Source: Amborella trichopoda (Eukaryota > Streptophyta > Magnoliopsida > Amborellales > Amborellaceae). Taken from it: a DNA stretch of 64,000 nucleotides. The notes beneath the pieces were generated by a model. That model was not told where the DNA came from and ran no database searches. It saw nothing but the letters and a program-made list of their open reading frames with translations. Positions 13,006-25,119 of this stretch are shown here, in pieces. Position 1 is the first letter of the stretch. Each line of letters opens with the position of its first letter. The translations under genes and the position numbers were made by a program. Location of the stretch: NCBI RefSeq assembly GCF_000471905.2, contig NW_006497735.1, positions 184,342-248,341 of the forward strand, given 5' to 3'.

Positions 13006-13751
13006 CAGTGATCACGGACTCAGCGGAGTTACTCGGCCTCGGTCAATGGCGGAGGCTAGTATACATGTATGAGCTTAGTAGAAGTAAAATACCTTTCTTG
13101 TTAGCCTTTCCTGTCTCTCTAAAAGGGGCAGATCTGCCCCCCTTTTTTCCCTCTCTCTTGGAAATTCCCAAGGTCTTCACTCTTCATTTAAAAGGGGGCC
13201 AGATCTGCCCCGTCTTCATCTCTCTCTCTCTAAAAGGGTCCATTCCTTTCCTGTCTTTCCTCTCTCAAAAACCCTTTCTCTCTCTCTCTCTAAAATTTCC
13301 CACATCAGGGATTGATGCATCAAGGCATCCAAAACTGGGTCTGTCATTCTTTTCCTGTGCAACTCAGCTTGATTGTGTGTCTTCTTGTCTTCCTCTTGCA
13401 TCTTTCCCATCTTCCTCTTGCATCCTCTTCTTTCTTTTTTCTCAAAGAAAAGCCCCAACCCTCACCATCAATATTAAGAGGTTAGAAAGATAAGAGAGAA
13501 AGCCGTTGGGGGCTGATATGAGAAGCCAAGAGAAGAGAGAATGATTTTGGAGGCATCAAGGGCAACTGGTGGCTACAATGAGCTATGTGGACGACATGCT
13601 CAATGCGGGGTTTTTTCTATTTTTTCCTATTTTTTGTATTTCCTTTTTTAACCATTTGTATAGGACTTGGCCAAGTCCACTGGGACTTGGCTGAATGACT
13701 CGGCTCAAGCCAGGGCCGAGTACTTGGCGAGGGCCGAGTTCGAAGACACTG
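13006..13751. mobile_element. non-autonomous hAT-like element, 8-bp target duplication
   Basis: The element begins CAGTGATCACGGACTC and its other end, read in reverse, begins CAGTGTCTTCGAACTC. It is flanked by GTTGTGAC (12998-13005) and ATTGTGAC (13752-13759), an 8-bp duplication with one mismatch, as expected for hAT. The inside is CT-rich and encodes no transposase; the frames at 13008-13493 and 13216-13458 are low-complexity. It lies in the inferred 5' UTR intron. Confidence 0.75.
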
Positions 13752-14237
13752 ATTGTGACCACTGACAAACAAGGGACATTATAGATAGTCCTGGTATAAA
13801 CTTTCTAGGGCAAATTCATTTTGTGAGGGCAAAATTAATACCGATTATGATATCGATTTTTAGCATTATAGTCGTGCACGGAGAAACCCTAGAAGCCAAT
13901 TGATTCAATTTGCAAGTTTATTTTCAACAGTCTGTCTTACTTGTGCTTCAAAAGAATATTGGTTGACAAACTCTACCTGCTATGAAACATATGTTAGCCA
14001 AGTTTAATCATATGCATTACCTCTGAACAATGCTTTAGCTTGGCTTTCTTTCTTTTATTGTTATGCATGGTCATGGTAATCTAAAGTAAGCTAGCTACTG
14101 GCGATTCATGCTTTCCATTTAATTTAATTGGTACCAGGTAATCTTTTCAAATGCAAATCTTACTTTATGTGCTTCTAACATCTTTCTTCTTTTCCTTTAT
14201 TTTTTCTTTTTTTTAGTAATTGATCAGGGGTTAATAA

Positions 14238-16128
14238 ATGAAGGTTCTACAGTTCGGACTGGCAGTGGCTGTAACAGCGGGGATAGCTGCAACTATCATT
14301 TATATTGTTGGGGTCTCGACAATTGGTACAGATTGATATGAATTTTTATATGACATTTAGCCTTCTTCCACTTGGCTTGTGTTGTTACCAGGCTCATGCC
14401 TGTTTTAGTTCATGCTTATGTATTGTTGTGAGCTAGCTGAAGTTTCGTCTTGATTGTCTTGCTAGGCCAGAAATCTGTACTCTCGGATGAAGATGTGAAA
14501 TCTTTGGAATCTCTGCACACAAGTTTCAAGAAGTGCATGGTGAGGAATCTTTAGATTACTATTTGGTTCTAGGCATTATGGATATCATATCTAAAAGGCA
14601 AATTGTGGTTAAATTTGACTGCAGTGATTTCATATAATTCATGAAGGATAGGATTTGTCTACATGGTCTAAGAAGGGTGAGGAATAATCACTATAAGGAA
14701 TAATTTCTATCTAATTCCAAAACCTTAATATCTTATATTGAGTTTGCCTTTTCTGTTATTCTTGTTTTATCATTTTCTTATTCTTTAATTTCATCAAGTG
14801 TTTTCTTTTGAAGTAAAAATAACTGCAGGACAGGAATGTCCATTACTAGGCTTACTCCAAGGACCATGTCCGGCCTATATTACAACCATATTCATGTCTC
14901 ATTCCATCATCCAACAATTTTACTAGTAGTATCAGTGTCAGACAGGTGTTAGACATTGGAAGCTCCATCTGATTTCCTTTATGTTTAATATGTAAGTTGG
15001 CTTATGATATCCTTTTTCTTAGGGATGCCTGGTCTAATTTATTTGCCACCATTTGACAAAGAAGAGGGCTTACTCCCCATGATTCAAGGCATTTGAGACC
15101 TTGTTGATTTTGTTGCTGATTGCGCCATATTGTTCTGCTCTTGCATCGTTTTATTCTGCGTGACTTGAATGATCCCATGTGCATTTTAAAGATAATTAAA
15201 AACTTTTAGGATGTAATGTTAGAAGTGTTTTATGGTTGTAATGAATTAGTCCTCATGTTGTATACTGTATATGATGCAGTGTGCAAATGGCTTAGGTTTG
15301 CAAGCTTTCAGCAAAGATCACTGCCAAATTACACTTCGTTTTCCCAGTGATACTGTGCCCAAATGGGTGAGTTTTATGCTTCATCTTGCGTATTTTATCA
15401 GATAGACCAATGTTCCTTTTTCTTTCTCTGTCCTAACTTTTTTTGAATTACGAATTCCAGGAGGATCCTATAACTGGGGAGCTTGAAGGGTTATCATTTG
15501 ATTTTAATCCATGTGAAGCATTAGCTACATGGGAACAGGTAAGCTTTTTGGTCTTGGACATTGTCATAAGTTGCTGTTACTCTTTATCATTGCCAGAACA
15601 GGCGCCCATAGGCGTAATTACTCTTGGTGTATCTAACATTTGCTGGGCCACATGCTGGCTGTGAATGATTTAGCCACTTGATATTGTGGCTGTTCGCCAA
15701 AACATCTTTCTGCATTCTATACTTTTTGTCATTTTCTCTGTAATTGTTTCTATTCATTTAAAATTTTGGCTTGTCTTGTAGTCAATGGCAAGAAGACAAT
15801 AGCAAAAGTTGAAAACCGAAAGTTATTACTCAGTCTATCAAAAATTTTATTGTTTAGAACTATAGAAAAGCTCTATATTTTCTGTCACATTTTGGATGTA
15901 TTCTGGTCAGAGATCTTCATTTTCTATTTCAAATGGGGAAAATTTGCAACCCGATTGGCTACATCAGGAGTTGAGTGCTCTTTCTTCTATTCTTCCATAG
16001 TAAGTTGAAGTGATTTGACATGGGCAGGTACGAAATAGTACTACAATTCTTACCACGGAGTTCATTGATGCTCTCCCGAATGGATGGCAGGAGTATGCTT
16101 GGCGTAGGATCAATAAAGGCATTCAACT
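14238..16128 (+). CDS. SIA2-like: sialyltransferase-like gene, exons 1-5
   Basis: Exon 1 (14238-14325) starts at ATG and encodes the short cytoplasmic tail and signal anchor. I chose this start because the anchor follows at once, as in relatives, and a splice acceptor lies 20 bp upstream. Exons 2-5 (14466-14539, 15280-15366, 15461-15538, 16028-16128) encode the stem and start of the catalytic region, with recognisable blocks [25 protein letters not shown] and [17 protein letters not shown]. Exon 5 ends in phase 2 and its last codon is finished in exon 6, 8.4 kb away. All five exons are open and in phase, with compact 140-740 bp introns, unlike introns 5 and 8. Confidence 0.88.
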
Positions 16129-16483
16129 GTTAGTATGATCACTAGTTATGTCACGCTCTTTCTTTGTCAAATGTGAACGTGCAAGTCCATAATTTGTCCC
16201 ATTGTTAAATAGTAACATCAAAAAAATGCAGACATGTAAAAAGAAAATAAAAAATAAAAAAAATAAAAGCTTAATATAATTTTTTTATTATGATAACTAG
16301 ATGCACTTGAAGGCATCATACTCGTAATAAAAAAAAAAATTATGACTAGTTTGTTTTCAGGAATTTGGAGAACTGATCTATCACTTCCTGCAATCTTCCG
16401 AACCAAGGTTTTAAGAGGGCATAAAAAGCCGCCTAGGAGGGCGCCCTATTACCTGAGGTAGCATCAAAGAAAAAAGGTGGAGG

Positions 16484-16484
<1 letters not shown>

Positions 16485-16534
<50 letters not shown>
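16485..16534. repeat. (GA)n microsatellite in intron 5
   Basis: About 25 GA repeats within a purine-rich, ACA-rich segment (16400-16900). The rest of intron 5 before the MITE (up to 17571) has a GC-rich patch (16890-17030, with CACCTGGGCCTAGGCGGG) resembling one at 38640-38700, but no gene. Confidence 0.9.
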
Positions 16535-16537
<3 letters not shown>

Positions 16538-17889
16538 ACATGCACAATACAACATACACACCTACACAACATAATGAGTTAGATATATAGAGAGAAGAGC
16601 AAGATTGGTGAAACAGAGAGAGAGTAATAACACACCCACAAACCTCCCCATTTTTCAAGAGAGAGAATGGTAGAAAAGCGAGTGAGAGAGGGAGGAACAA
16701 AATACATGCACACAACACAACAAACATACAGGCTCAGCGTAACTCTCTCTCAAACACACACCACAACACATTTACATAGCATAATCTAGATCGCTCCCCT
16801 CCACTCTATCTTTGTTACACATTCACTCCCTCACAAAGCACAACACGTACATAGTGCATGGATACACACACAAAACAGCCAAGATGGTGCTGTGGCAAGG
16901 CGCCATATGCATGCCTAGTAGACCCCCATCCAGGGTGGCCCACCTGGGCCTAGGCGGGGTGCAGTGGCTGTTCTGCACATCAAGGCATGACCTAGATGTT
17001 CAACACGGATGCCTTAATGCATTGTCCCGGACAATACCTTTATAATAGTTTTATGTAACTCCCCCATTAGGCTAATTGTTGTCAAACATTTCCAAAAGTC
17101 CCCACTCGTGGATGAGTGTAGTGAAGGTTGCATTAATTGTGGATGCCATTCTATCATGGTTGTAGAATTCCTCATATATCTCTAGTTATCAAAAACATAA
17201 ACAAACCCCAATATACCTCCCTAGTAGTCAATCTCCACATTCCGGAAAAAAGGTGCAGCCTGTAGAAAATCTTCAGGACCCAAGGTGGTCTTAGCCAAGT
17301 TACTCACTTTATCTCTTCTTCCAGGGAAGGCGGCTCCATTCAAATTTCATTCCTCTTATGCAGGGCTAAATATATCTTCTAAACTTATGGTCCTAACATT
17401 CCAAGTGACAAATATATATCTAACTGGAGTTTTGTAATAATGCTAAATAATAAAAGAGATATTAGCATAGGTATGAAAAATAAGGAGTAATGTGGCTGTC
17501 CTCTAATTTACTTTCTTTTTGTTATTATTTTTCTGTGGTTTGGATCTGACTCATCAATATTCTATGGAAAAAGTTTATATAAGGTTGCAGCTTTAAAATG
17601 TAGAATTACAGATGCACCTCAGATTTCCATCAGAAAAAGTTGTTTTGATGTTGAAAACCATCTAATTGATCATCTTGAATCGAGATGTTTGAATATGAGA
17701 AAAAAAGAAAGATTTGAGTCTAAAAAATAGTGCATCTTGCAATATATTATCTTTTGTTTTTGATATTGTTAACAACTTTATTGAATGAACTGGTAAGGTA
17801 CAAGAGCATGGTCCTACCGAAAGGGACCAAGACCAAAATGTAACGAAAGGGAGGCCTCTAAAGAGGCCTAAAGACAAAGAAATAATAAA

Positions 17890-20800
17890 AAAACACCTAA
17901 CGAGCAACACCGATAACACCTCCCAATCTAGCTACAAGCCTTCCACAGATGGTGTAATCCCCACTTCTTCTTTGGCGAGGGAGTTCGCCAAGGCATTCTC
18001 TTGCCAAATGTGACTCCAAGATATCGAGATGTTCGACTAAAGATGGGCACTTTCTTCGAATGTAAGGGCCAGAGACCATGGGTAGGGGGACTGCTGCCGA
18101 GGCCCAACAAATGATGTTGAGGGAATCTTCTTCAACATTAAGCAGAGACGTCCAACCTGTAGCATACACACGCAGACCTTCAAGAAGGGCGAGGGCTTTG
18201 GCAGTTTAAGCATCTGAATGCCCTATGGATTTGGAAAAAGACGCTAGAATATGACCCTTGTGATCCTGTGAGAGCCCTCCAATGCCTAATTTTCCAGGGT
18301 TGCCTAAGGAGGAACAACCATCAAAGTTCAGCGTAATGGATCCCGAGGGAGGCGGCAGCCAAAGAGAAGATTTAGAGGCCCTGGTATGATCAAGATAGAG
18401 GAGAGGCCACCAGGAGAGAAGGAAAGTTGACCTATCCCCTTTGAAAACTTTGTGGTTACCAACCCCAGAAGGAGACCAAGGATTTAATTTGGTCGAATAG
18501 CACTTCAGGGGACCTGAAAATTCCTTGAAAAATCTGATTGTTCTGCTCATTCCAGACGGACCAAAGAAGGGCGAAAATGGAAGCCTTCCAGAGCAAACGA
18601 CCTGAGGGCCCCAAGGGAGAAACTGGGTAGAGGAAAAGAGGCAAGGGATCGAAGAGGGGAGAGCCCCCTGCCACTGAAACAGTCGGAGAAGCAAACCCCA
18701 CAAGGAATGGGCGTAAGGGCAATGAAGAAAGAGGTGCAAGTTGGTAGGGCAATGAAGAAAGAGGTGCAAGTTGGTCTCCTCTGCCACTAGACAAATTATG
18801 CATCGGTTGGGGACAAATTGTGTATCGGTTGGGGATGGGGATGCCTCATCTCTGAAGGAGGTCTACGGTCAAGGCTCTTTGGTGAAGGGTTAGCCAAGTG
18901 AAGAACTGAATTTTGGGTGGAACCACAGAGATCCAGGCTCGAGCAGCAAGGGAGGGAGGGGGGGGGGGGGGGTTTAAGGGGAAGTTAGGGAGTTGAGACA
19001 GTTTACGATAGAAAAAGGATACCGAAAAGGTGCCCGAAGGGGGGGGGGGGCACCAAATCAGCCTATCAAAACCCCTCAATGGAATAAAGTGTTGTTCTAG
19101 CAAAAGAGAGAGGTTAAGAAAGTCTTCTAGCTCTGTTTCGCGAAGCGACCTCCTGAAGATGGGACTTCAAACTCTTATGTGTCGAACGATTTGGCAAGCC
19201 TCGAAAACCAGCTCATCCTGGTTGACCGTGAGAAGGAAAAGGGAAGGGAAGAGATCCCGCAAGACAGAAGATCAAACCCAAAAGTCGAACCAGAAAAGAG
19301 TCTGACGACCATCCCTAGCAAGAATCCTGGAGTTATGTTTAAAAGACATGTGAGTACGCAAGAATCTGATGTAGGTTCTCAAGGAGGGTAGCCAAGAAGA
19401 AGGTTGAAGATTGTATTTCCCTTGTAACACAGACTTCCAAAGGTGATTGGATTGCATTGCAAATTGCCGCCACCACTTTCTTAAGAGAGTCGTATTATTG
19501 AGCTGCAAATCTCGAATACTTAGGTCTCCGAGATGCCATGTTGCTCTCACTTTATCCCAAGCCACAAGGTGGAACTTGCGCTTATCACTATCTCCTTCCC
19601 AAAGAAATTGTTTCATCAAAAAATTGAGGCGCTTGATGATTGATGCCGGCATCTTGAAGAGGGACCTCTGAAAGATCAGAATGGAACAAAATGTAGCTTT
19701 GATGAGGGTTGTTCTTCCGGCTAGTGAGACAAACCGACCTTTCCAACAAGCAAACCTACGATCAAACTTATCGATGATATGAGCCCATGCACTGAGTTTT
19801 GGTCTACCAATGCAAAGGGGGAGACCGAGGTAGGTGGAAGGAAGGGATTCTGCGGAGCAACCCCAAGTATAATCCAAAACATGGGTGATGCTAGGGTCGA
19901 GGGCAACCCCAATCATCTTGGATTTACCTAAATTTGTTTTGAGCTCCGTAGTCCACTTAAACAGTTTGAGAATGTGAAACAGAACATTTGTCTCTTGGGG
20001 GGAAGCCTTGCAGAAGACGAGAGTATCATCGGCGTATTGGAGGTGTGAGATCACAGGACACCTGGACCCACAATGGAATACATGAATGAGACCAGCATCA
20101 AAAAGCTGAGAGATTGAGCGACTAAACACTTCTGCCATTATGGCAAAAAGAAAAGGGGAGAGGGGATCACCATGGCTTAAGCCCCTCGAGGCCGGGAATA
20201 AACCCTTCGACCAGTCATTGTTAAGATTCGAGAAGTATGGGCTGGAAATGCAGCCCCAAATCCAAGACCTCCACCTATGACCAAAACCCATTCGGCGTTG
20301 GGTTTCATCTAGGACGGCCCAATCGATGTGATCGTAGGCTTTGGTCCAATCCAATTTAACAATCAAACCTAGACGCTTGGCAAGATGCCTCAAATGAATG
20401 CACTCATGGGCCACCAAAGCTCCGTCGAGAATTTACCTATCTTTCACAGAGGCTCCTTGCTAAGGGGAGATAACTAAACCGAGAACTTTTTTGAGGCAGG
20501 AAGACAACACTTTGGTCTGTATTTTGAAAGAACTATTAAGGAGGCTGATAAGACGGAAGTCCTTGAGTTCCTCAGGGCCTTCGATCTTAGGGATCAGGGA
20601 AATGAAAGTAGCGTTCAAGGTTTTGTGAACAATACCTCGCTCGATGAATTCCTCAAAGAAAGCCAGGATCTCTAGGCGGAGCACATGCTAGAAAGAAGAG
20701 AAGAACGCAATACGGAAACCATCAGGGCCAGGGGCTTTCTCTTGGCCTTGGTTGTGAATAGCTCTCAAAATTTCGGCTTCAGAAAAGGGGAGTTCCAACC

Positions 20801-22194
20801 AAGCTGCTTTCTGGGGAGGAATAGACAGGAATGATAGGTTGCCCAAGCGAGGTTTGGGGCCAGAAGGAGCTGTAAAAAGGTTTTGAAAATACTTGATGAT
20901 GGCCAAGTGGATTTCTGTAGGTTGTTCCAGTTACCCACTTTTTTCCCGCTTCCTACAATTGATAGTCTTGTGGTAGAAAGCCGTGTTGAGATCATCGAAT
21001 TTCAACCATTTGAGGCGTGACCTTTGATACCAATAAATTTCCTCTTTCTTGAGTATCAAAAATTAATCAGACTTTTAGGCAATCCACAATTCTCTTTTAG
21101 AGACAGAGAGAGGCCTGAATTCTTCCTGTTTATCCCACTGTTGAATCGCCACCAAAGAAGAAGCTTTCAAAGTTCTAAAGTTGTTGGGATAATTGATCCT
21201 CCAACCCTTAGTTGACTCTTTAAGAAGCTGGATCTTTTTTGCAATTGAAAGCTAGCGCGACCTGAAACCTGAGGCGAGAAAGAGTTCCACCAGATGGGGA
21301 TCTGTCGATAGAATTTGGCCTCCTTGAGCCACCATAACTCGAGTTTGAAAGGCCTGGGCCCTCTCGAGGCAGGATTGGTATCAAGCAAAATTGGGCAATG
21401 TCCAATGTGGGTTTGGGAAGAGCCAAGGCGAAAGAGCTCGGGAAAGCGGTGTCCCACTCAGGGCTAAGGAGGAAACGGTCCAACTTGGGAAAGGTGGGAT
21501 CATCTGAATGGTTAGACCACCTGAATTGAGCGCCTTGCAATGGGATATCGATCAGCTGGGTTGCAAGCAATGAAGTCCGAGAATTTCATGATGGTCGGAG
21601 TGAAACGTGCCCTCGAATATCTTTCGAAGGAGAATCTAGTGGCGTTAAAATCTCCCCCCAAACACCAAACTGGAGGGGAAAGGGCAGCCACGTGTTGGAG
21701 CTCCTCCCACAAGAGCTCGTGAAGGGAGAGTCCATTAGATCTTTTTCTTGCAGCGCGTGCAAGAAAACAGATGTGCGTAGCGCAAAATAGCCTTACTCAT
21801 ACAGTTGTTCTGTTGCTTGTCCCGTTTTCATGCTGGTGGAAAATCACTCATCCGAGTGAGGACCATAAATAATAAAAAATTTCCAGAGAAAGCCGTCGGT
21901 CTCTCTGGAGAGGACTACCGAAACAAAAAAAAGAGAAGTGAGGGAGTGGCTTAAAGAGAACAGAGAAGGGTCCCAAATGACCCATATGTCTCTCGATGCC
22001 CCTGAGGTAGGGAGGGCTAACCATTGACTAGGTCAGCGGCCCCAAAGCAGTCTGATTTGGGATAGAAAATGCGTCGGAAGTTTAGTTTCATAGAGGGCAA
22101 TGAGTGCCAGGTGAAGTTGATTTGTAACGTCCCGGATAGCCAAAGTTTTGGCAGAGCTACCCAATCCGCGCACATTCCATGATAGAATTAACAT
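17890..22194 (-). pseudogene. LINE ORF2: endonuclease, reverse transcriptase, zf-RVT, RNase H
   Basis: ORF2 starts with the APE-endonuclease opening ILSWNVRGLG just after ATG 22194. Endonuclease continues to about 21170 (GGDFNATRFS; FRWSNHSDDPTF). Reverse transcriptase follows at about 20906-19300 with the fingers (EKAPGPDGFRIAFF), LDWTKAYDHIDW, the SRGLSHGDPLSPFLFAI block and the catalytic YADD (20025-20036). The zf-RVT region (19103-18700) has RCIICLVAEE and a duplicated LHLFLHC. RNase H (18375-17890) has TLNFDGCS but AK in place of the usual AE and a stop beside it. A stop near 20460 separates two otherwise continuous RT pieces, and the endonuclease has several frame breaks. Confidence 0.85.
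18717..18776. repeat. 30-bp tandem duplication within LINE zf-RVT
   Basis: Two adjacent near-identical 30-bp copies (GGGCAATGAAGAAAGAGGTG...). In the LINE sense frame this repeats the ten-residue block TNLHLFLHCP, duplicating the distal zinc ligands without a frameshift. Confidence 0.9.
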
Positions 22195-22214
22195 GGATGA
22201 AGTCTTGACGGGGG

Positions 22215-24137
22215 TGGTGCTCTTCTAGCCGAGCGTCTAAGCTTAGACTTCGATGGAGGCGGAGAAGGAATCAAGACATTGCTAGGTCCTGAATCCACCA
22301 CCAGGATGGCCAGATCACGAGAGTTGGTTCTCGGCACACTGACCTGGGGAAGGGGTTGGCCGAGATGAAATCTTGCAGAACATGCTGTGGGCCATCAAAT
22401 TTCATGCCCATGGCTCGCATCACCAGAGGATGAGCCCCTTGGGCTAGGTCCAAGGCATCAATAGACCTAGAATCAGAATGGGAGGGTAAGGTCGAAGAAG
22501 GATGAGGAGAGGATAGAGGGAGGGATGGCGACCTCACCGGAGACAAGGGCTTCAATAGGGCAGGGGGTGAAGACAGGAAAGGTGGCAAAGAAGCAAGAGA
22601 GGCAAGCGAGAAGCAGAAAGGTAAGGGGTAGGCCACCAGAGGAAGAGGAGAGCAAGGGGTACACGGAGGGCGAGAGAAATCCGCAAAGTACAGTTTGAGA
22701 GGTGCCGACGAAGGGTGAATAGACAAGGGCTGCAAGTGAGCATGGGGTAGAGACACTTGCGCGGGCTCGAGAAGGGGGGGCCCGACAGGTAGAGAACCAG
22801 GGGTGGCCTGCTAGGGGGGCCCGACTATAGACATGGTGATTTGATCCCGAAGACGGCAAACGGGGGTCAGCTAACGATGACTTACCACGTCCTGAAACAG
22901 AAGACAGAGGGATGGCTGCGTGGCGGGGAGCCACGAAAGCACCGCAGCGAGAAGATGAGGGATCCAACAGTTGTGAGCGATCCACATGGTCACCAGCTTT
23001 GGCAGAATTGACAGAAGGGGGATTCAGAAGAGATTCCAACGGCTTGTGGACGATCACGTGGCATTGGGTTGCAGGAAACGGCAGGAAGAGATGAGGGCGA
23101 GGATCAACGATAGCGATAGGGGGTATGTGGCACATAGAGGAGGAATGGCAGTAGAAGAAGGTGGCTGGTCTGAAGCAAGACTGCCATCTGTCGACCCATG
23201 AAGAGACTGGTTAGGATCGAGGAGTACGGCCGAGCACGTAAGTGAACACGCGTCGACCGGTGGGGGGGGGGGGGGGGGGTAGCGGACGCCAGTCTGGTCC
23301 CTAAGGATGGTGTGCGTCGTGCGATGGCCAGATGGATCGTTGAGAAGACCCGACTTCTTGCGTGAGCGAGAGACCTGGATCCAATGGCTGGAATCGACAG
23401 GGGCTATAGGAGGTGGCGCCGCCGAGCTGAGAAAAGTAGGGGAGGCGGCGACGCTTGCTGCCAGGTGCATAACATCCTGAAAAAATGTCCATCTACCTCT
23501 AACCAAAGAGAGGGGAATCGCACCAGGGTCCAAGACCTCCACGAGTACTTGGATAGCTCCCATGGGGAGACTCTCTATCGATTTACAGTAGATAGACACC
23601 AGCTTCCCACAAGCATTTTCGAGTGTCCTGAACATGTACGCTGCCAAGCATGGAGTGGGATACCAAAAACTCTTACCCAAACCTTTTGAGCTTTCAAAGC
23701 ACCACTCTCTAGCGACCAAGGTGAGAGAGAGATGGCTGCACCTTTGAATCTGGTTGAGTTAAACTTCCCCGCGATGGAGGCGGTGCTCGCTACAGGCAAA
23801 AAGAACAGTGTCTTACCTCTCGCTAATCTTTTGCAAATTAAGTCGGGGATGCCCCAAAGACGCTTGGCCCATCTTCCGATCCCACGAATGTCATCTTGAC
23901 GAGGGGAGAAAGATCTAATGAGAGCCGTACATTGTTTGGATGCAAGCACTAGGTCGCAAACACTTTGCAGGCAGCTGGGAGGAAGTTGCATGGAAGAGGG
24001 GGCTCCAGCTACGAGTTGAGAAGGGTGGCCGTGGTGTATAGGGTGGGTGAGGGGAGGTGGTTAGGGGTGGCAGAGGGACGAGCACTGGGGGACTCGGGTG
24101 GGTGGAGGTGGAAGAGGTTCGCAAAGGATTTTCTCAT
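22215..24137 (-). pseudogene. LINE ORF1 (DUF4283-type gag-like), frame-broken
   Basis: The first ORF of the LINE probably starts at 24137 and continues in several frames to just before ORF2. A DUF4283-like block is visible around 23720-23580 (VWVRVFGIPLHAW, then a G/S-rich tail), the typical nucleic-acid-binding N-terminal region of plant LINE ORF1. The rest is proline/serine-rich. At least four frame changes are needed and I could not identify a clear CCHC knuckle. A run of 18 G on the plus strand (23262-23279) codes a proline run in the sense strand. Confidence 0.7.
23262..23279. repeat. 18-nt G homopolymer
   Basis: An unbroken run of 18 G. Shorter runs of 15 (18958-18972) and 12 (19039-19050) G occur in the same LINE. 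Length could be misassembled and could itself cause some apparent frameshifts. Confidence 0.9.
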
Positions 24138-24483
24138 TGGAACTCCCAGAGAGATTGTGTATTATCTAGACCATCCATTTTCAAGATTTTCATATGTTTA
24201 TAGATCTACTTAATTTTAATATTTTTGATGTTTAAAATTTTATAATTAGATAAGAGAATATATTTTCAGATAATCCTAGTCATTTTTTATGCCAAAATTG
24301 CATGTATGATAAAATTTGGAGTTGCGCTGTAATTGGATTGTTTAAGGTTGCAACCTTATAGAAACCACACCCATATTCAATATGTGATTCTCAAACCATA
24401 TCAGTACCAAATTTGTGTCTTATGAATTTTTTACTGTTCATAGTTGAGAATTATAACCTACAGATTGTTCATTGTTTCTACAG

Positions 24484-25119
24484 CAACCAATGTCAGAATA
24501 AGACACTGTGCATGGAGAAACTTGCTTTGGTCTCACCCAGCACTTCCCCCTTTGTGCCACGGCAGTTTGGTCGTTGTGCTGTTATTGTTAACTCAGGTGA
24601 TCTGCTGAAAACAAGATTTGGAAAGGAGATTGATGGCTGTGACGCTGTTGTTCGAGAAAATGGTGCCCCAATTCAGGTATGCTGAAGCAACTAGGTTTAA
24701 TGCTTCTTGGCGTCACTTATCATGCATGTGTTACAAAGCAGGACTGTGGGCTACATTTATCTAGAAGGTTCTCTACTGCTGCTACAGAACTATACAGAGT
24801 ATGTGGGCACCAAGAGTACATTCCGTCTTCTGAATAGAGGATCAGCCAAAGCACTTGATAAAGTTGCAGAATTGGATGGTGACTAGGAATCACATAACAT
24901 CTTTTCTTTTCTTTTTTTCTTCTCAATGGATTGTCTAAATCCCAATGCGACAACCACCACGGCAATGAGTTCTTTAATAGGAATAACATGACTTCTTTGT
25001 TTTCTGAGACTGTCTTTCTACTCAAGGAACTGATTTAGGATTCTTATTATGCAGTAACAGGGAAGGAGGTCTTGATCATCAAAACTACAATTCATGATAT
25101 TATGAGCAAAATGATTCAG
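24484..25119 (+). CDS. SIA2-like: sialyltransferase-like gene, exons 6-8
   Basis: Exon 6 (24484-24676) finishes the split Leu codon and encodes [13 protein letters not shown] and the sialyl-L region, the CMP-sugar-binding motif of GT29 enzymes. It reads [11 protein letters not shown]; relatives have Gly where this has Val (codon 24587-24589). Exon 7 (24788-24878) encodes [20 protein letters not shown]. Exon 8 (25055-25119) encodes [18 protein letters not shown] chose the acceptor GCAG at 25051-25054 over a second AG at 25059-25060 because it keeps the length seen in relatives. All three are open, in phase, and start within 175 bp of the previous exon's end. Confidence 0.88.

Larger units (their letters stand above)
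17753..24159 (-). mobile_element. near full-length plant L1-like LINE, degenerate
   Basis: Non-LTR retrotransposon antisense to the host gene. Read on the minus strand: ORF1 from ATG at 24137, then ORF2 from ATG at 22194 with endonuclease, reverse transcriptase, zinc-binding and RNase H regions, then a 3' end with a short A-rich tail (TTTGTTTTT on the plus strand at 17753). The 8-bp target duplication TATTATCT is at 17745-17752 and 24160-24167. All domains are present but stops and frameshifts make it inactive. Three G runs (12-18 nt; C runs in the sense strand) lie in it. Confidence 0.9.
17572..24372. mobile_element. MITE, second copy, split by a LINE
   Basis: Two pieces, 17572-17752 and 24160-24372, together align end to end with the intact MITE at 7545-7933. 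The left end reads GTTTATATAAGGTTGCAGC and the right end reads GGTTGCAACCTTATAGAAAC, giving terminal inverted repeats. The 6.4 kb between the pieces is the LINE described separately. It sits in intron 5 of the sialyltransferase-like gene. Confidence 0.8.

Noticed and set aside
16400..17045. Possible element between GC-rich GCCTAGG patches in intron 5
   Set aside because: The ends are not clear inverted repeats and no target duplication was found; only the similarity to 38640-38700 is noted.
21741..21767. Small palindrome CTTGCAGCGCGTGCAAG in the LINE endonuclease
   Set aside because: Too short to support a terminator or element; no sister copies in the window.
22271..24213. Several plus- and minus-strand frames of 60-220 codons
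   Set aside because: Only one strand fits LINE ORF1; the others are shadows of it.
25055..25060. Alternative exon 8 acceptor six bases downstream (after TAACAG)
   Set aside because: Also in frame, but the upstream acceptor gives the same length as Arabidopsis relatives.
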